Below, in pieces: positions 44,199-54,188 of a stretch of 64,000 nt of DNA. Each line of letters starts with the position of its first letter. The first letter of the stretch is position 1. The notes under the pieces are model-generated. The model saw only the letters and a list, made by a program, of their open reading frames with translations. It made no database searches and was not told where the DNA came from. Source of the DNA: an uncultured Lachnospiraceae bacterium (lineage in GTDB: Bacteria > Bacillota > Clostridia > Lachnospirales > Lachnospiraceae); NCBI GenBank assembly GCA_900546325.1, contig URCR01000001.1:1-64000 (forward strand), given 5' to 3'. A program made the translations under genes and the position numbers.

Positions 44199-44518
44199 GC
44201 AGTCACACCTCCCTCAAATATCTCACTGATCTTCTTTGAATACGTTTTCCATTCCTCCCGGTACAGATTCAGTTGTGCCATTCCCCGATCCGTCACTTTA
44301 TAGTACCGTCGGTTCCTGCCGTCAAACTGCATATCGTACACTTCCAGACATTGATCCTTCTGAAGTCTGCGTAAAACCGGATACAAGGTAGACTCAGACA
44401 CTTCCAGCACTTGCCTGACATCCTGCGTGATCTTGTATCCGTAAGTCCCCTGACTCTCTCTTGATACAACCGCCAGCACAATCGCATCTAACAATGCCGC
44501 TCCTGTGTTAAATACCAT
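44195..44518 (-). CDS. PadR-family transcriptional regulator
   Basis: A 107-residue winged-HTH regulator with the PadR signature VSESTLYPVLRRLQKDQCLE and RRYYKVTDRG. It heads the four-gene envelope module and probably represses it. GGAG lies seven bases before the ATG. Confidence 0.92.
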   Translation of the reverse strand: MVFNTGAALLDAIVLAVVSRESQGTYGYKITQDVRQVLEVSESTLYPVLRRLQKDQCLEVYDMQFDGRNRRYYKVTDRGMAQLNLYREEWKTYSKKISEIFEGGVTA

Positions 44519-44836
44519 GTCATCACTCCTTTATCTTTTATTCTTTGTGATTCATAATATTATAAAAACTTTAATACTATTTATTTATCTATATTATATA
44601 TCATATAATATTATTGTCAACGCAAAAATATGTAAGAATTTATGAAGATTTTCTTAACATCGCACCAGTCTCTGCCTTGGATCTCCCCATTTCCAAACAT
44701 ACAGACAAGGGCGATACCAAGTCATCTCTTGTATAAGAAACTACTTTTGTATCGCCCCTATCCTTTATTGTTCAATCCATCCATAACATCGAAAATCAGA
44801 ATCAATTTCCGCTACCTTCATCGATATTCGCTCCTA
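44519..44836. promoter_or_regulatory. Intergenic region with padR promoter and an inverted repeat
   Basis: On the minus strand TTGACA (44615-44620) and TATAAT (44593-44598) are 16 bases apart, about 75 bases upstream of padR. Beyond it lies an inverted repeat, GGGCGATAC (44709-44717) with GTATCGCCC (44749-44757), with no T run after it. This is possibly the end of the addB-addA-DUF1294 transcript. I see no gene in the rest. Confidence 0.6.
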
Positions 44837-45106
44837 TCATATTTTTCCCCATAAATACCATAGCACCAAGCATTCTGCCACAAGTACTGCCGGCACACCA
44901 AAATAAAATTTCGGTTTTCTTGTCTTGTGATGAAAGGTATACATTCCAAGAAGCGCCCCGGCTCCTCCGCCAAGTGCCGTCACCGTCAGAAGAGTCGCTT
45001 CCGGAATCCGCCATTTCTTTTTCACTGCCTTTCTCTTATCGATTCCAAACAGGGCAAAGGCAAACAGGTTGATCAAAAGCGCGTAACCGATTGCGATTTC
45101 TATCAT
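44837..45106 (-). CDS. DUF1294 family membrane protein
   Basis: An 89-residue protein with hydrophobic segments at both ends and the DUF1294 signature FGIDKRKAVKKKWRIPE followed by LTALGGGAGALLGMYTFHHKTR-type sequence. It overlaps the end of addA by four bases. Function unknown. Confidence 0.9.
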   Translation of the reverse strand: MIEIAIGYALLINLFAFALFGIDKRKAVKKKWRIPEATLLTVTALGGGAGALLGMYTFHHKTRKPKFYFGVPAVLVAECLVLWYLWGKI

Positions 45107-48100
45107 ACTCGTACCTCCTCCTTCCGCGCAAAGGAATATATCATTTTCTCCTTTACTTTCTTTCCGGTAAGCCGTTCCAGCACTTCCCCGTAATAGCGAA
45201 GCTGTTTCTCATACCGTTCCACAAGTTCTTCCGGGGATGCTACCCGGTCTGTCTTATAATCCACGACGACAATCCCGTCTGATTCCTCAAAGTAGACGTC
45301 TATGATTCCCTGCACGATCAGAAGTTCTTCCTCTTCTTCCTGTCCTTTGCACAGTTCCGGATAAATCGTATCCGCCGAAACCCCAAGTACAAATGGCTGT
45401 TCTTTTTTCAGGCATCCCCTCTGTGCGGCATTCCGAAGCCTGACGCCAAGCGGACTTTCCAGTAGTCCCAAAATATCTTTGTAGTAGATACTTTCTGCCA
45501 TCTCCGGCTGCATTTTTCCTTCCTCACAGAACTTTTCTGCCTCGGAGCGCAATTGTGAAATCGTATAGATCTTTCCAAAATCCAGCAGCTCCAAAAACTT
45601 GTGGTATGCCGTTCCCCTGGATGCCCCGGACAAAGTTCCGGTGTATCCCATCTCCGGCTTCTCCCGCATAAAGTTTGGGATCAGAGGCACAACCTCCGGC
45701 TCTTCATACAGAATTTCTCCTGCCTCTTCCTGTGGCTCTGACCTTTTTTTCAGTTCAGACACCGTAAATTTCATTTTCATCTTCTGCATGGCTTCGTATG
45801 GATACTGATAGGAAAACTGCTCCTCTATCTGCGCTCTCATTCTCTCATCATACACAGAGTCTGTATCCCAGTTTCTTAAGATTTCCTCCGTCAGCGCCTG
45901 TTCTAGCTCCTCCGCAGTTTCCTGCAGGACAAGATGTTCCGGAAAGATCTCTTCCACAATGAGCGGAACCTCCTTCTGGTACCTTGCATTGGTAAACGGA
46001 ACATTCATCCCATATGCATTCAGCAAATCTGCAAGTACCTGATTCCGAAACAGCGCCGGTAATATCCAGTCAAAATACGATGTTGCCCTCGAAAGCATCC
46101 CAAACGGAAGCGCCGTTTCCTCTCTCCCTTGAATCGAAGCGAAACTTTTCAGTTTCTTTTCCAGATTAGAAATGCTTCCGATTAAAATCAGTTTCTCCTT
46201 TGCTCTTGTGAGTGCAACATAGAGTACACGCAGTTCTTCCCCGAGATTTTCCAGCTGAACCTTTCTCTGGATCACTTTTTTCAGGAACGTCGGAACCTTC
46301 GTCCGGTACTCCAGATCGACTGCATCCACCCCGACCCCAAGTTCCGGGTGGACCACAATGCTTCCCGTCGTGTCCTGCATATTGAAGCGCTTGCTCATTC
46401 CCGCCACAATGACAATCGGAAACTCCAGCCCTTTACTTTTATGGATACTCATCAGGCGCACCGTGTCCGCCTGCTCATCAGCAATGTTTGCCTCTCCGTA
46501 ATCAATATCATATTTCTGCAGCTGCTCGATATAGCGCACGAAATTGAAAAGACCTTTGTAACTTGTGGCTTCAAAAGCGATCGCCTTCTCCACAAGCATC
46601 TCCAGATTCGCCGCCCGCTGCTCTCCGCCCGGCATCGCCGCCACATAATTCCCATATCCGGTTTCATCAAGGATCTGCCAGAGCAGTTCGTGGATGGCCG
46701 TATACGGGAGCCTCTCCCGGAAGTCCTCCATCTTCTCATAACACCTGTCTAATTTTTCTTGGATCGCTCTGTCGTCCCCCATCCGCCGGTAATCCTGCAC
46801 CGCCTGATAAAAAGGTACTTCCTTTTCCTCGCATTTGATCTTGGCAAACTCTTCACTGGAAAGTCCTGCAAACATTGATTTTAACACAGCTGCAAGCGGA
46901 AGATCCTGCCGCGGATTATCCAGCACACGAAGATAATCTAACAACAGACGAATTTCTCTCGTCTCAAAATACCCCTCTTTCGATCCAGTAAAGGTTGGAA
47001 TTCCTTCCCGGTTCAGCACTTCCGTAAAGACATCTGTCCATCCTTTCAAACTTCTCGTAAGAATGACAATATCGCTGTATTTTGCCGGACGATATGCCCC
47101 GCTTTTTTTATCAAATACCGGGTGTGCTCCCACAAGCTGCTTGATCCTTGCCGCAATTGCACGCGCCTCAAGCTCCCGGTCAGATGCTTCCCTTACTTCG
47201 GTTTGTTCGGAAAAATCCTCCGCCGTATTGACCAGCAGTACCTCCGTCTCCATTCCCGGCTTCTCCTCGTAGTCTGCTCCCACATACAATGCAGCTTTCT
47301 CATCGTATGTAATTTCTCCTAGTTCTTTTGTCATAATCTGCTCGAATACGAAATTGGTGCTGTCCAGCACCTCTCTTCTACTTCGGAAATTTTTATGGAG
47401 ATCGATCCGCTGTTTTTGACTTTCTTCTATACTATATGTGTTAAATTTTTCCATAAACAGTTCCGGTCTAGAAAGACGGAAACGGTAAATACTCTGTTTG
47501 ACATCTCCCACCATAAACACGTTATAGTTGCCTTCTGACACCGTAGAGACACTTGTGAGAATCGCCTCCTGGATCAGATTGCTGTCCTGGTACTCATCAA
47601 TCATAACTTCCGCAAATTTTTTCTGATAATCTTTCGCGGCCTCAGAAGGGATGAGTCCCTCCTCTGTCTTTTCTGTCAGAATGCGAAGTGCATATTGCTC
47701 CATATCCGAAAAATCAATCAGGTGTTTACTCCGTTTCTTTTCCTCGAATGCATCTGCAAAGAACTGTACCAACCCTGCAAGTACAGACATCGTTTTCCCT
47801 GCTTCCACCATATCTTTCCACAATTCCTCCGGTGCTTCATAGAAAAACTGATCCTTAAGCGCTCCCACAATATCTTTCACTTCTTCTCTGATATTCTTTA
47901 CCGAGGCAGTGAGTTCTTCCGATACACTTTTGTCTTTGTTCGCTGCAAATCGCTTCCACTTCCAGTCTGCAAACAAGTCATACATTCCCCGCATCGTTGT
48001 CTGCGCCAGCAGCTTTTGAATCCTCTCGCGATCCTCCTTGAGTGCATCGTCATACATATAAGGGCCGTCCGGCTCCTGGCACTGTCTTATCCCTTTCTCC

Positions 48101-48792
48101 AGAAGTGCCATTGTTTCTTCCAACGCTTTTCTCAAACTCTCTTTCGCATAAACAGCTCCTTCCGAAGCCTCAAATGCTTCCATCGTATCTACTTCATAGG
48201 ATTTCACACACTGACGGAGCCACTTTTCCGGCTCCGGATTGCTTCGAGAAAATTCATACAACTGCAAAATAATCTCCTCGATCTTCTTGTCGTCCCTTCC
48301 TGCTGCAAAACTTTCGATGCAATCCAAAAAAGATTGCTCACCGGCTGTATAACAGTTCTCCAAAACTTCTTCCAGCACATCCTGCCGAAGCAGCTTCAAT
48401 TCTCCCTCATCCGCAATCCGAAATCCCGGATCCAGATCGATCATATGAAAATAGTCCCGGATGACCGAAAGACAAAAGCTGTGGATTGTCGTCACCTGTG
48501 CATTGTGGATCAGTGTCGCCTGTCGCTGCAAATGGACGTTTTCCGGCTGCTCCTCCAATTTTTTCTCAATCGCATCCCGAATACGTTCTTTCATCTCTGC
48601 CGCCGCAGCTTCCGTGAATGTCACGACGAGCATCTGATCTACATCAATCGGCGGCTCATCTACTGTCAGTCTCGTGATGATCCGCTCTACAAGCACCGCT
48701 GTCTTTCCTGAGCCTGCCGCCGCAGACACAAGAATATTTCTGTTTCTAAGATGGATGACCTGCGCTTGTTCCTTTGTCCAAGATACTCCCAT
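45103..48792 (-). CDS. addA: ATP-dependent helicase/nuclease subunit A
   Basis: A 1229-residue UvrD-like helicase with a C-terminal RecB-type nuclease. Walker A AAAGSGKTAVL lies near 24-34. Other helicase motifs are VMIDEYQDSN, GDVKQSIYRFR, MSIHKSKGLEFP and VALTRAK. The nuclease VVDYKTD is near the end. With AddB it resects double-strand breaks at chi-like sites. Length is usual for AddA. Confidence 0.97.
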   Translation of the reverse strand: MGVSWTKEQAQVIHLRNRNILVSAAAGSGKTAVLVERIITRLTVDEPPIDVDQMLVVTFTEAAAAEMKERIRDAIEKKLEEQPENVHLQRQATLIHNAQVTTIHSFCLSVIRDYFHMIDLDPGFRIADEGELKLLRQDVLEEVLENCYTAGEQSFLDCIESFAAGRDDKKIEEIILQLYEFSRSNPEPEKWLRQCVKSYEVDTMEAFEASEGAVYAKESLRKALEETMALLEKGIRQCQEPDGPYMYDDALKEDRERIQKLLAQTTMRGMYDLFADWKWKRFAANKDKSVSEELTASVKNIREEVKDIVGALKDQFFYEAPEELWKDMVEAGKTMSVLAGLVQFFADAFEEKKRSKHLIDFSDMEQYALRILTEKTEEGLIPSEAAKDYQKKFAEVMIDEYQDSNLIQEAILTSVSTVSEGNYNVFMVGDVKQSIYRFRLSRPELFMEKFNTYSIEESQKQRIDLHKNFRSRREVLDSTNFVFEQIMTKELGEITYDEKAALYVGADYEEKPGMETEVLLVNTAEDFSEQTEVREASDRELEARAIAARIKQLVGAHPVFDKKSGAYRPAKYSDIVILTRSLKGWTDVFTEVLNREGIPTFTGSKEGYFETREIRLLLDYLRVLDNPRQDLPLAAVLKSMFAGLSSEEFAKIKCEEKEVPFYQAVQDYRRMGDDRAIQEKLDRCYEKMEDFRERLPYTAIHELLWQILDETGYGNYVAAMPGGEQRAANLEMLVEKAIAFEATSYKGLFNFVRYIEQLQKYDIDYGEANIADEQADTVRLMSIHKSKGLEFPIVIVAGMSKRFNMQDTTGSIVVHPELGVGVDAVDLEYRTKVPTFLKKVIQRKVQLENLGEELRVLYVALTRAKEKLILIGSISNLEKKLKSFASIQGREETALPFGMLSRATSYFDWILPALFRNQVLADLLNAYGMNVPFTNARYQKEVPLIVEEIFPEHLVLQETAEELEQALTEEILRNWDTDSVYDERMRAQIEEQFSYQYPYEAMQKMKMKFTVSELKKRSEPQEEAGEILYEEPEVVPLIPNFMREKPEMGYTGTLSGASRGTAYHKFLELLDFGKIYTISQLRSEAEKFCEEGKMQPEMAESIYYKDILGLLESPLGVRLRNAAQRGCLKKEQPFVLGVSADTIYPELCKGQEEEEELLIVQGIIDVYFEESDGIVVVDYKTDRVASPEELVERYEKQLRYYGEVLERLTGKKVKEKMIYSFARKEEVRV

Positions 48793-48823
48793 CCGATGAT
48801 TCTCCCCTTTCTTTTTTCATAAT

Positions 48824-51800
48824 CTACTCTTTCACTTCTTGCTCCATTTGCTGCAATGCTTCCACATCTTTCAATTTGGAAAGTTTCCGATACTCATACC
48901 CCGGTATTTTCTTATCAAATCCACAGATTCCCTGATACGGGCAGTAATCACACCCAGTCTTTCCTCCCAGTTCATATGGAAGGATCTCTGCTTCCCCATC
49001 TAAAATCCGCTGTCCGATCCGATTTAAAATCTGATCTGTATATTCTGACAAAATGTTAAATCCTCTTCCGCTCAACACTTTTGACGTCTTTGAGAGGCTC
49101 TGATCCTTATTTCTTCCAACCGGGATCACATCCGAGTTCCCCGAAAAAGAACGATCCAAATGGGTGATGACTTCCTCTGAGGAATTGACGATGCCATCTG
49201 GTTTTAATTCTTTCAAAACTGCCTTCTCCCCAAGATTTTCTCTGACTTCCTTTTCCACGAACGGATCTTTCATCTGATAGTAGAAAATTCCTGCCGGAAC
49301 AATTTCCTTCTCCGGATGTTTCTGCTCTTCCATCTCCATCACCGCGTTCAAATAGACAATCAACTGTAGCTGCAATCCATGATACATTTCTCCTAACTGA
49401 AATGCTTTTGCTCCAGTTTTATAATCAATGACTTTGACATAGACATGTTCCTCATCCTCATACAGATCTACACGGTCAATCTTTCCTCTCAGCCGCATCC
49501 GTGCATGCTCTGACAGTGACAGATTAACCGACTCCAGATGTGCCAAATTTCCAAAGCTGATCTCATATCCCGCCGGAACAAAATCTCCCTTCTCCAGTTG
49601 CTTAGTCAACGCCCATACCGTTCTTCTAAGCAGACGTTTCATACGCGTGATCACATATTCATTTCTGGAAGAACTATATAACACTGCATTTCCATAGTTT
49701 GTGACACCTGCCTCCACACTTTCCTCGATGAGTTGTTCCCGCAATTCCTCAGAAACTGTCGTCCATGTCACTTGGTGCTCTTCTAATTTTTTCGAAAACT
49801 GTTCCATCGCACTGTGGAAAATATTCCCAAGATCTACCGGTTTAAATCCATAGACTGTACGCTCTTCCAACTTCATCCCATAAGTAAGGAAATGCGCATA
49901 AGCACAGGCAGAGAATTTTTCTAATCTTGTCACGCTGTTCTCTAAGATCGTGCCATAAAGCTTTCTAGCCACCTCTTCCGATAACTGATCGTGCGGACGT
50001 TTCAGATGGTTTGCCGCAAGCAATTGCTCCATCTGTACATGCCACTTAGGGTGCTTCCGATACCAAGTATATAGCTCCTTCCATGCTCCTCCAAATGTCT
50101 CACTTCGCACCTGCAGCCCTTCCACAAGATACGGAAGTGCCGTCTCCGGTGTCAGTTCCTTTTCCCAGAATGGCCTGTCTTCCTCCTCTTCCACCAAAAG
50201 TTCTGGATACATCCTTTTTAGATCTGCGATCAGATAGGCAGGACGCAGACTTTTCCCTTCCGAGGAGATTTTAGAAAAAGTCAAATACAGATACTCAGAT
50301 GGTTTTGTCAGATGCAGATACAGATAAAATTTCTGAATGTAAGCCTGCTCCTTCGCCCCCGGTGCCAGTGCCACCTTCTGCTCCTGAAATCTCTCCCGGT
50401 CATACTCGGACAACAGTCCTCCTGCTCCCTGCTTTCCCGGAAGCCAGGTGTCATTTACTCCTGCCAAAAATAAAACTTTCACATCCTGAAGCCTTGTACG
50501 CTCGATATCTCCAACGACCACCTGATCGATTCCCGGAGGAACCACACCGACCTTTGCCTCCTGAAGCCCTGCATCGAGAAGTTCTCTGTATTCCCCGAGA
50601 GAAATCTGCTCTTCCCCAAGCAGTTCTGTAAACTTGTCAAACAGCTCCAGTACAATCCGGTAAATCTGGGCATATTCCTTTGCAAGTACCAACTGTCCCC
50701 GCTCCTGAAACTGCACTTCATATATGCCGATCTTCTTCTGCATCTCTTCCTGAACGAGAAATGCATAAATTGCCTCCGTCACTTCCCGCACCGTCTTTTT
50801 CCGGCGCTTCAATACCTCTGTGAGTCTTTCTAACTTCTCTATAAATTTCTGCCGGAATGCATTCCAACGAAGCATGTCCTCAGCGTCTGCATGCGGACTT
50901 TGCCTTACCCACATCTCTTTCCACTTCTTATATCCACGAATGCCGAGTGCCACCACATAGTTTTCCACATCGTCCACCTCTTCCCGTGTAAAACCGGTCA
51001 GATTTGTCCTCAGAAAACGGAACGTACTTTCATAGGAAAAGTTTTCGTCGATCATCGCCAAAAGACTTCTCAAGTATTCCACAAAGGAATTGAGCAGCAC
51101 ACTTCGTTTGTGATCCATAAAAAATGGAACCCCACAAATCCGAAATGCTCTCTCCATATATTCCGCATAAGTTTCCATATCACTGACAATCACAGCCATA
51201 TCCCGGTAGCGGTACCCCTTTGTCCGCACCAGCCTGAGAATCTCTGAGACAACGAACACCGACTCTTCCTTTGGATTTTTGACCGCATGAAGCGACAGCA
51301 TATCCTGCTTGTTGTCATACACCCGCTTCGTATAGCGGAACAAGTTCTGCTCTAAAAAAGCAAGCGGCGGATTTTCCCGGAATCTAACAGGAACTTCTCC
51401 CCGGTTTCCATACAACTGCACAGGAGGCTCTACCTCAATGTTTTCCTCCGCCGCAATGTGCACCAATCCGGTAACCATCTGCTTACTCAGAGTAAACAAC
51501 TGATACTTATGCTTCAACTGGTAAGGATCCTCCCTCTGATCTATCGTCACAGTAACGGTTACTTTCCGGCAAATTTTTAAAAGCTGTCCAAGCACCCGGT
51601 TCTGTACCGGTGTAAATCCGGTGAATCCGTCAAGTACAACCACACTGTCTTTTAAAATCTCTGACTGCTGCACGACAGCACTAAAGACATCCAGCAATTC
51701 TTCTCCGGTAATATATTTTCCCTGCAGATACTCTCCGAATTTTTCCTGAAGTTTCTGGATATCGTGAAGCTTCCAGTAAAGCTGCGGGCCGATCTCTCCA

Positions 51801-52237
51801 CTTTCCATTACACGCTCCAGTTCCTCTGCGCCAACATCATACTGTGTGAATTCTGAGATCACCGATTTCACTTCACTGATGTATCCAAGACGCCGGATAT
51901 TGCTCCCCAGTACCTTTAATTCTCCTTCCATATCCCCTGCTGCCTTCCTTAGCAGCAAGCTTTTCCCGATATCGTCAAGCACGATTCTTCTGTTTCCGCC
52001 CACCTCCTCAAAAATGCGATGCGCCAGCCGTCCAAAGCTTAATACATCAATATTCATGATTCCATGCCGCGGATGCAGTCTGACTAATTCTTTCTGTGTC
52101 TGCATCGTAAACTGCTCCGGCACAAGCACAATGTAATTCCGATTTGGATTTTCGCATGCTCCTGCAATAACCTGTTCATACAGATATCTGGATTTCCCGG
52201 ATCCAGAATTTCCAAAAATAAATTGTAACGACATCAT
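48824..52237 (-). CDS. addB: ATP-dependent helicase/deoxyribonuclease subunit B
   Basis: A 1137-residue AddB with Walker A FGNSGSGKS at the start. The C-terminal nuclease has VKVIDYKTG and an iron-sulfur cluster: one Cys in KFSACAYAHF and three in CDYCPYQGIC. Two adjacent ATG codons open the frame; GAGGTG suits either. It precedes addA by 31 bases. Confidence 0.97.
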   Translation of the reverse strand: MMSLQFIFGNSGSGKSRYLYEQVIAGACENPNRNYIVLVPEQFTMQTQKELVRLHPRHGIMNIDVLSFGRLAHRIFEEVGGNRRIVLDDIGKSLLLRKAAGDMEGELKVLGSNIRRLGYISEVKSVISEFTQYDVGAEELERVMESGEIGPQLYWKLHDIQKLQEKFGEYLQGKYITGEELLDVFSAVVQQSEILKDSVVVLDGFTGFTPVQNRVLGQLLKICRKVTVTVTIDQREDPYQLKHKYQLFTLSKQMVTGLVHIAAEENIEVEPPVQLYGNRGEVPVRFRENPPLAFLEQNLFRYTKRVYDNKQDMLSLHAVKNPKEESVFVVSEILRLVRTKGYRYRDMAVIVSDMETYAEYMERAFRICGVPFFMDHKRSVLLNSFVEYLRSLLAMIDENFSYESTFRFLRTNLTGFTREEVDDVENYVVALGIRGYKKWKEMWVRQSPHADAEDMLRWNAFRQKFIEKLERLTEVLKRRKKTVREVTEAIYAFLVQEEMQKKIGIYEVQFQERGQLVLAKEYAQIYRIVLELFDKFTELLGEEQISLGEYRELLDAGLQEAKVGVVPPGIDQVVVGDIERTRLQDVKVLFLAGVNDTWLPGKQGAGGLLSEYDRERFQEQKVALAPGAKEQAYIQKFYLYLHLTKPSEYLYLTFSKISSEGKSLRPAYLIADLKRMYPELLVEEEEDRPFWEKELTPETALPYLVEGLQVRSETFGGAWKELYTWYRKHPKWHVQMEQLLAANHLKRPHDQLSEEVARKLYGTILENSVTRLEKFSACAYAHFLTYGMKLEERTVYGFKPVDLGNIFHSAMEQFSKKLEEHQVTWTTVSEELREQLIEESVEAGVTNYGNAVLYSSSRNEYVITRMKRLLRRTVWALTKQLEKGDFVPAGYEISFGNLAHLESVNLSLSEHARMRLRGKIDRVDLYEDEEHVYVKVIDYKTGAKAFQLGEMYHGLQLQLIVYLNAVMEMEEQKHPEKEIVPAGIFYYQMKDPFVEKEVRENLGEKAVLKELKPDGIVNSSEEVITHLDRSFSGNSDVIPVGRNKDQSLSKTSKVLSGRGFNILSEYTDQILNRIGQRILDGEAEILPYELGGKTGCDYCPYQGICGFDKKIPGYEYRKLSKLKDVEALQQMEQEVKE

Positions 52238-52244
52238 TCACCTC

Positions 52245-53282
52245 TTACTTCTTTCCAAACACAACATTTCCCTGTTCATCCAGTATCTCATACCACTCCG
52301 GCACACGCTGCGTCATATAGAGAAACGGCCAGTCTTCGATTTCAAATTTCCGCTCTTTCTTTCCCGGCTCTTTGACGATCAATGCTTTCAGCGCCTTGCT
52401 GCAAATTTCAAATGCATATGCCCGGTCGTACTGTTCGACAAATCCATTTTTCTTCGCATTTCCAATCTTCACAGTCCGGACAAGTTTCATCGCTTCTTTC
52501 TGAAACCTGTATACATCTTCTTTTTCCTCGTAGGAAAGCGCTGCAATTTCCCTCTCTTTCAACTCCTCGGCATCTGCACCCAATGCAAGCACTGCCTCTG
52601 TTTTCGATGGAAACTTCCGGCATTCCTCCTCAAATACGCGCTGCAATACGGGATGTCGCGTCTCCTCTCCACAATCAAAAATCTTCCATACCCAGTTTGT
52701 CCGGATACTCCCCTCGCTGCGAATATAGTGATAGATTTGCTCTACGCCGCTTCTTGGGATCATCGTCGGCAAAGTCACCTTCAGGAAAGTCCCGTCGATC
52801 CCAAGTAAAGACAGTTCTCCGGTTTCACGCCCTGTATTCACTACTCCTACATTATTCCCCAGCTGCATTCCCATCGTCAGCTGCTTGGAAATATAGTAAT
52901 CCGCCACACGAAACCAGTTCGCACTTTCTTTGACATCCCAGTTCCGGTCCAGATCCACCACCGTCTCAAAGACTTCTCCATCCAGAAGTCGGTCGATCTC
53001 TTTCCCGTCCAGCAATCCCGATACGACCGGAACTGTCAGATATTTCCTGCGGCAGTATCGCACCATCGGCTTCCAGTACGCTTTACACCCTGCCACTGCT
53101 GCCGCAAAGATTCCAAACACTACCAGCCATGCTGCCAGACCGTTTCCTCCAGAAAGCGCCCACTCTGCCATCTGCATCGCCGCGCCCGCTGCGATCATCG
53201 CAATAAATAGAAATACTGTCACCACCATCATCTTCCGGAACCATGTTCCATGTCTGAGTTCTTCCTTAGAAATCTTTCTCAT
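52245..53282 (-). CDS. Membrane-anchored protein of unknown function
   Basis: A 345-residue protein with two N-terminal membrane segments (about 18-38 and 45-65) and a cytoplasmic body of about 260 residues rich in charged residues. I recognise no domain. It lies seven bases upstream of addB, so it probably shares its transcript. The body contains WFRVADYYISKQL and FLYMTQRVPEWYEILDEQGN, which might be useful for a profile search. Confidence 0.75.
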   Translation of the reverse strand: MRKISKEELRHGTWFRKMMVVTVFLFIAMIAAGAAMQMAEWALSGGNGLAAWLVVFGIFAAAVAGCKAYWKPMVRYCRRKYLTVPVVSGLLDGKEIDRLLDGEVFETVVDLDRNWDVKESANWFRVADYYISKQLTMGMQLGNNVGVVNTGRETGELSLLGIDGTFLKVTLPTMIPRSGVEQIYHYIRSEGSIRTNWVWKIFDCGEETRHPVLQRVFEEECRKFPSKTEAVLALGADAEELKEREIAALSYEEKEDVYRFQKEAMKLVRTVKIGNAKKNGFVEQYDRAYAFEICSKALKALIVKEPGKKERKFEIEDWPFLYMTQRVPEWYEILDEQGNVVFGKK

Positions 53283-53344
53283 ACCTCTCCTCCTCTCCGG
53301 ATTTTCTGCTCACTCCTGATCTGTTCCTTCCTGATTCCAAAATA

Positions 53345-53393
53345 AAAATCCTCCGAAAATCATGTATTTCATTATAACATGATTTCCGGAGGA
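53345..53393 (-). terminator. Rho-independent terminator of the gntR-ABC operon
   Basis: Perfect 15-base arms (53351-53365 with 53379-53393) are followed on the minus strand by a T-rich tract, 30 bases beyond the permease stop. Confidence 0.88.
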
Positions 53394-53420
53394 AATATAG
53401 AACGATCTCCCACTATAAAA

Positions 53421-54182
53421 TTAATTTTCCCGTCTTACCACCGTTTTTCTGATCAACAATATACTGACACCTGCCAGAATCACCAGACCTATTACACCGG
53501 ATATCAGTCCATAGAATGGATTCCCATCTGCGAGGCCGGATAACTTCATGATCGCATTCATGATGGCGATCATGCTCCTTCCACCAAACAGAAAATAGTC
53601 CGCGAGGGGATATACAAGCCATAAAACTGCCGGTACTCCAAATGCAAATATGATTCTTCCTATTTTATTCAGACGATACCAGATGATAGACACCATATAC
53701 CCCGCCCCTGCAAAAAGTGCATACACTACAGACAGCAGTGCTACCGAGACGATTGCCCTCACAACGGAAGATACCTGCTCTAAAAACTCTGGATAAAACA
53801 AGGGTAAAATTTCTCCTCCAAATTTGATATTTCCCCATCCGTTCAGCTTTTGATCTACTGTAGCAAGCAAGGTATCAGCCACTCCACACATCCCGGCACC
53901 GGCTGCGAAGACAAGCATCTTTCCTGCCAGAATCTGCTTTCTGCTCACACCATTCTGCAATAAAAACTGGAAGCTTTCTGTAAAACTACACATTCCGATG
54001 ATCAGCATAAACATCGCCGACATCATATTCATTCCGTTCATCGTCACATATTCTCCACCAATCTTGCTCGCAATCAGCAATGCCAGTAGACGCATTCCAA
54101 TCTGAACAAGATATAACATCCCAATTGACTGCCACACTTCTTGAAACTGATATTTAAAACTCTTCTTCGTTCTCATATACAT
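53421..54182 (-). CDS. ABC transporter permease subunit
   Basis: A 253-residue membrane protein with about six hydrophobic segments. Its location directly after an ABC ATPase and a GntR regulator makes it the permease of a YtrABC-like exporter. Sequence similarity to a named family was not obvious. A second ATG two codons in is also possible as the start. It may export peptides or antibiotics acting on the cell wall; this is inference from YtrA-type systems. Confidence 0.82.
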   Translation of the reverse strand: MYMRTKKSFKYQFQEVWQSIGMLYLVQIGMRLLALLIASKIGGEYVTMNGMNMMSAMFMLIIGMCSFTESFQFLLQNGVSRKQILAGKMLVFAAGAGMCGVADTLLATVDQKLNGWGNIKFGGEILPLFYPEFLEQVSSVVRAIVSVALLSVVYALFAGAGYMVSIIWYRLNKIGRIIFAFGVPAVLWLVYPLADYFLFGGRSMIAIMNAIMKLSGLADGNPFYGLISGVIGLVILAGVSILLIRKTVVRREN

Positions 54183-54188
54183 CCCCCT

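Noticed and set aside
47695..48711. Open plus-strand frame of 338 codons inside addA
   Set aside because: It is antisense to a conserved helicase, has no ribosome site and reads as a Leu/Phe/His-rich shadow.
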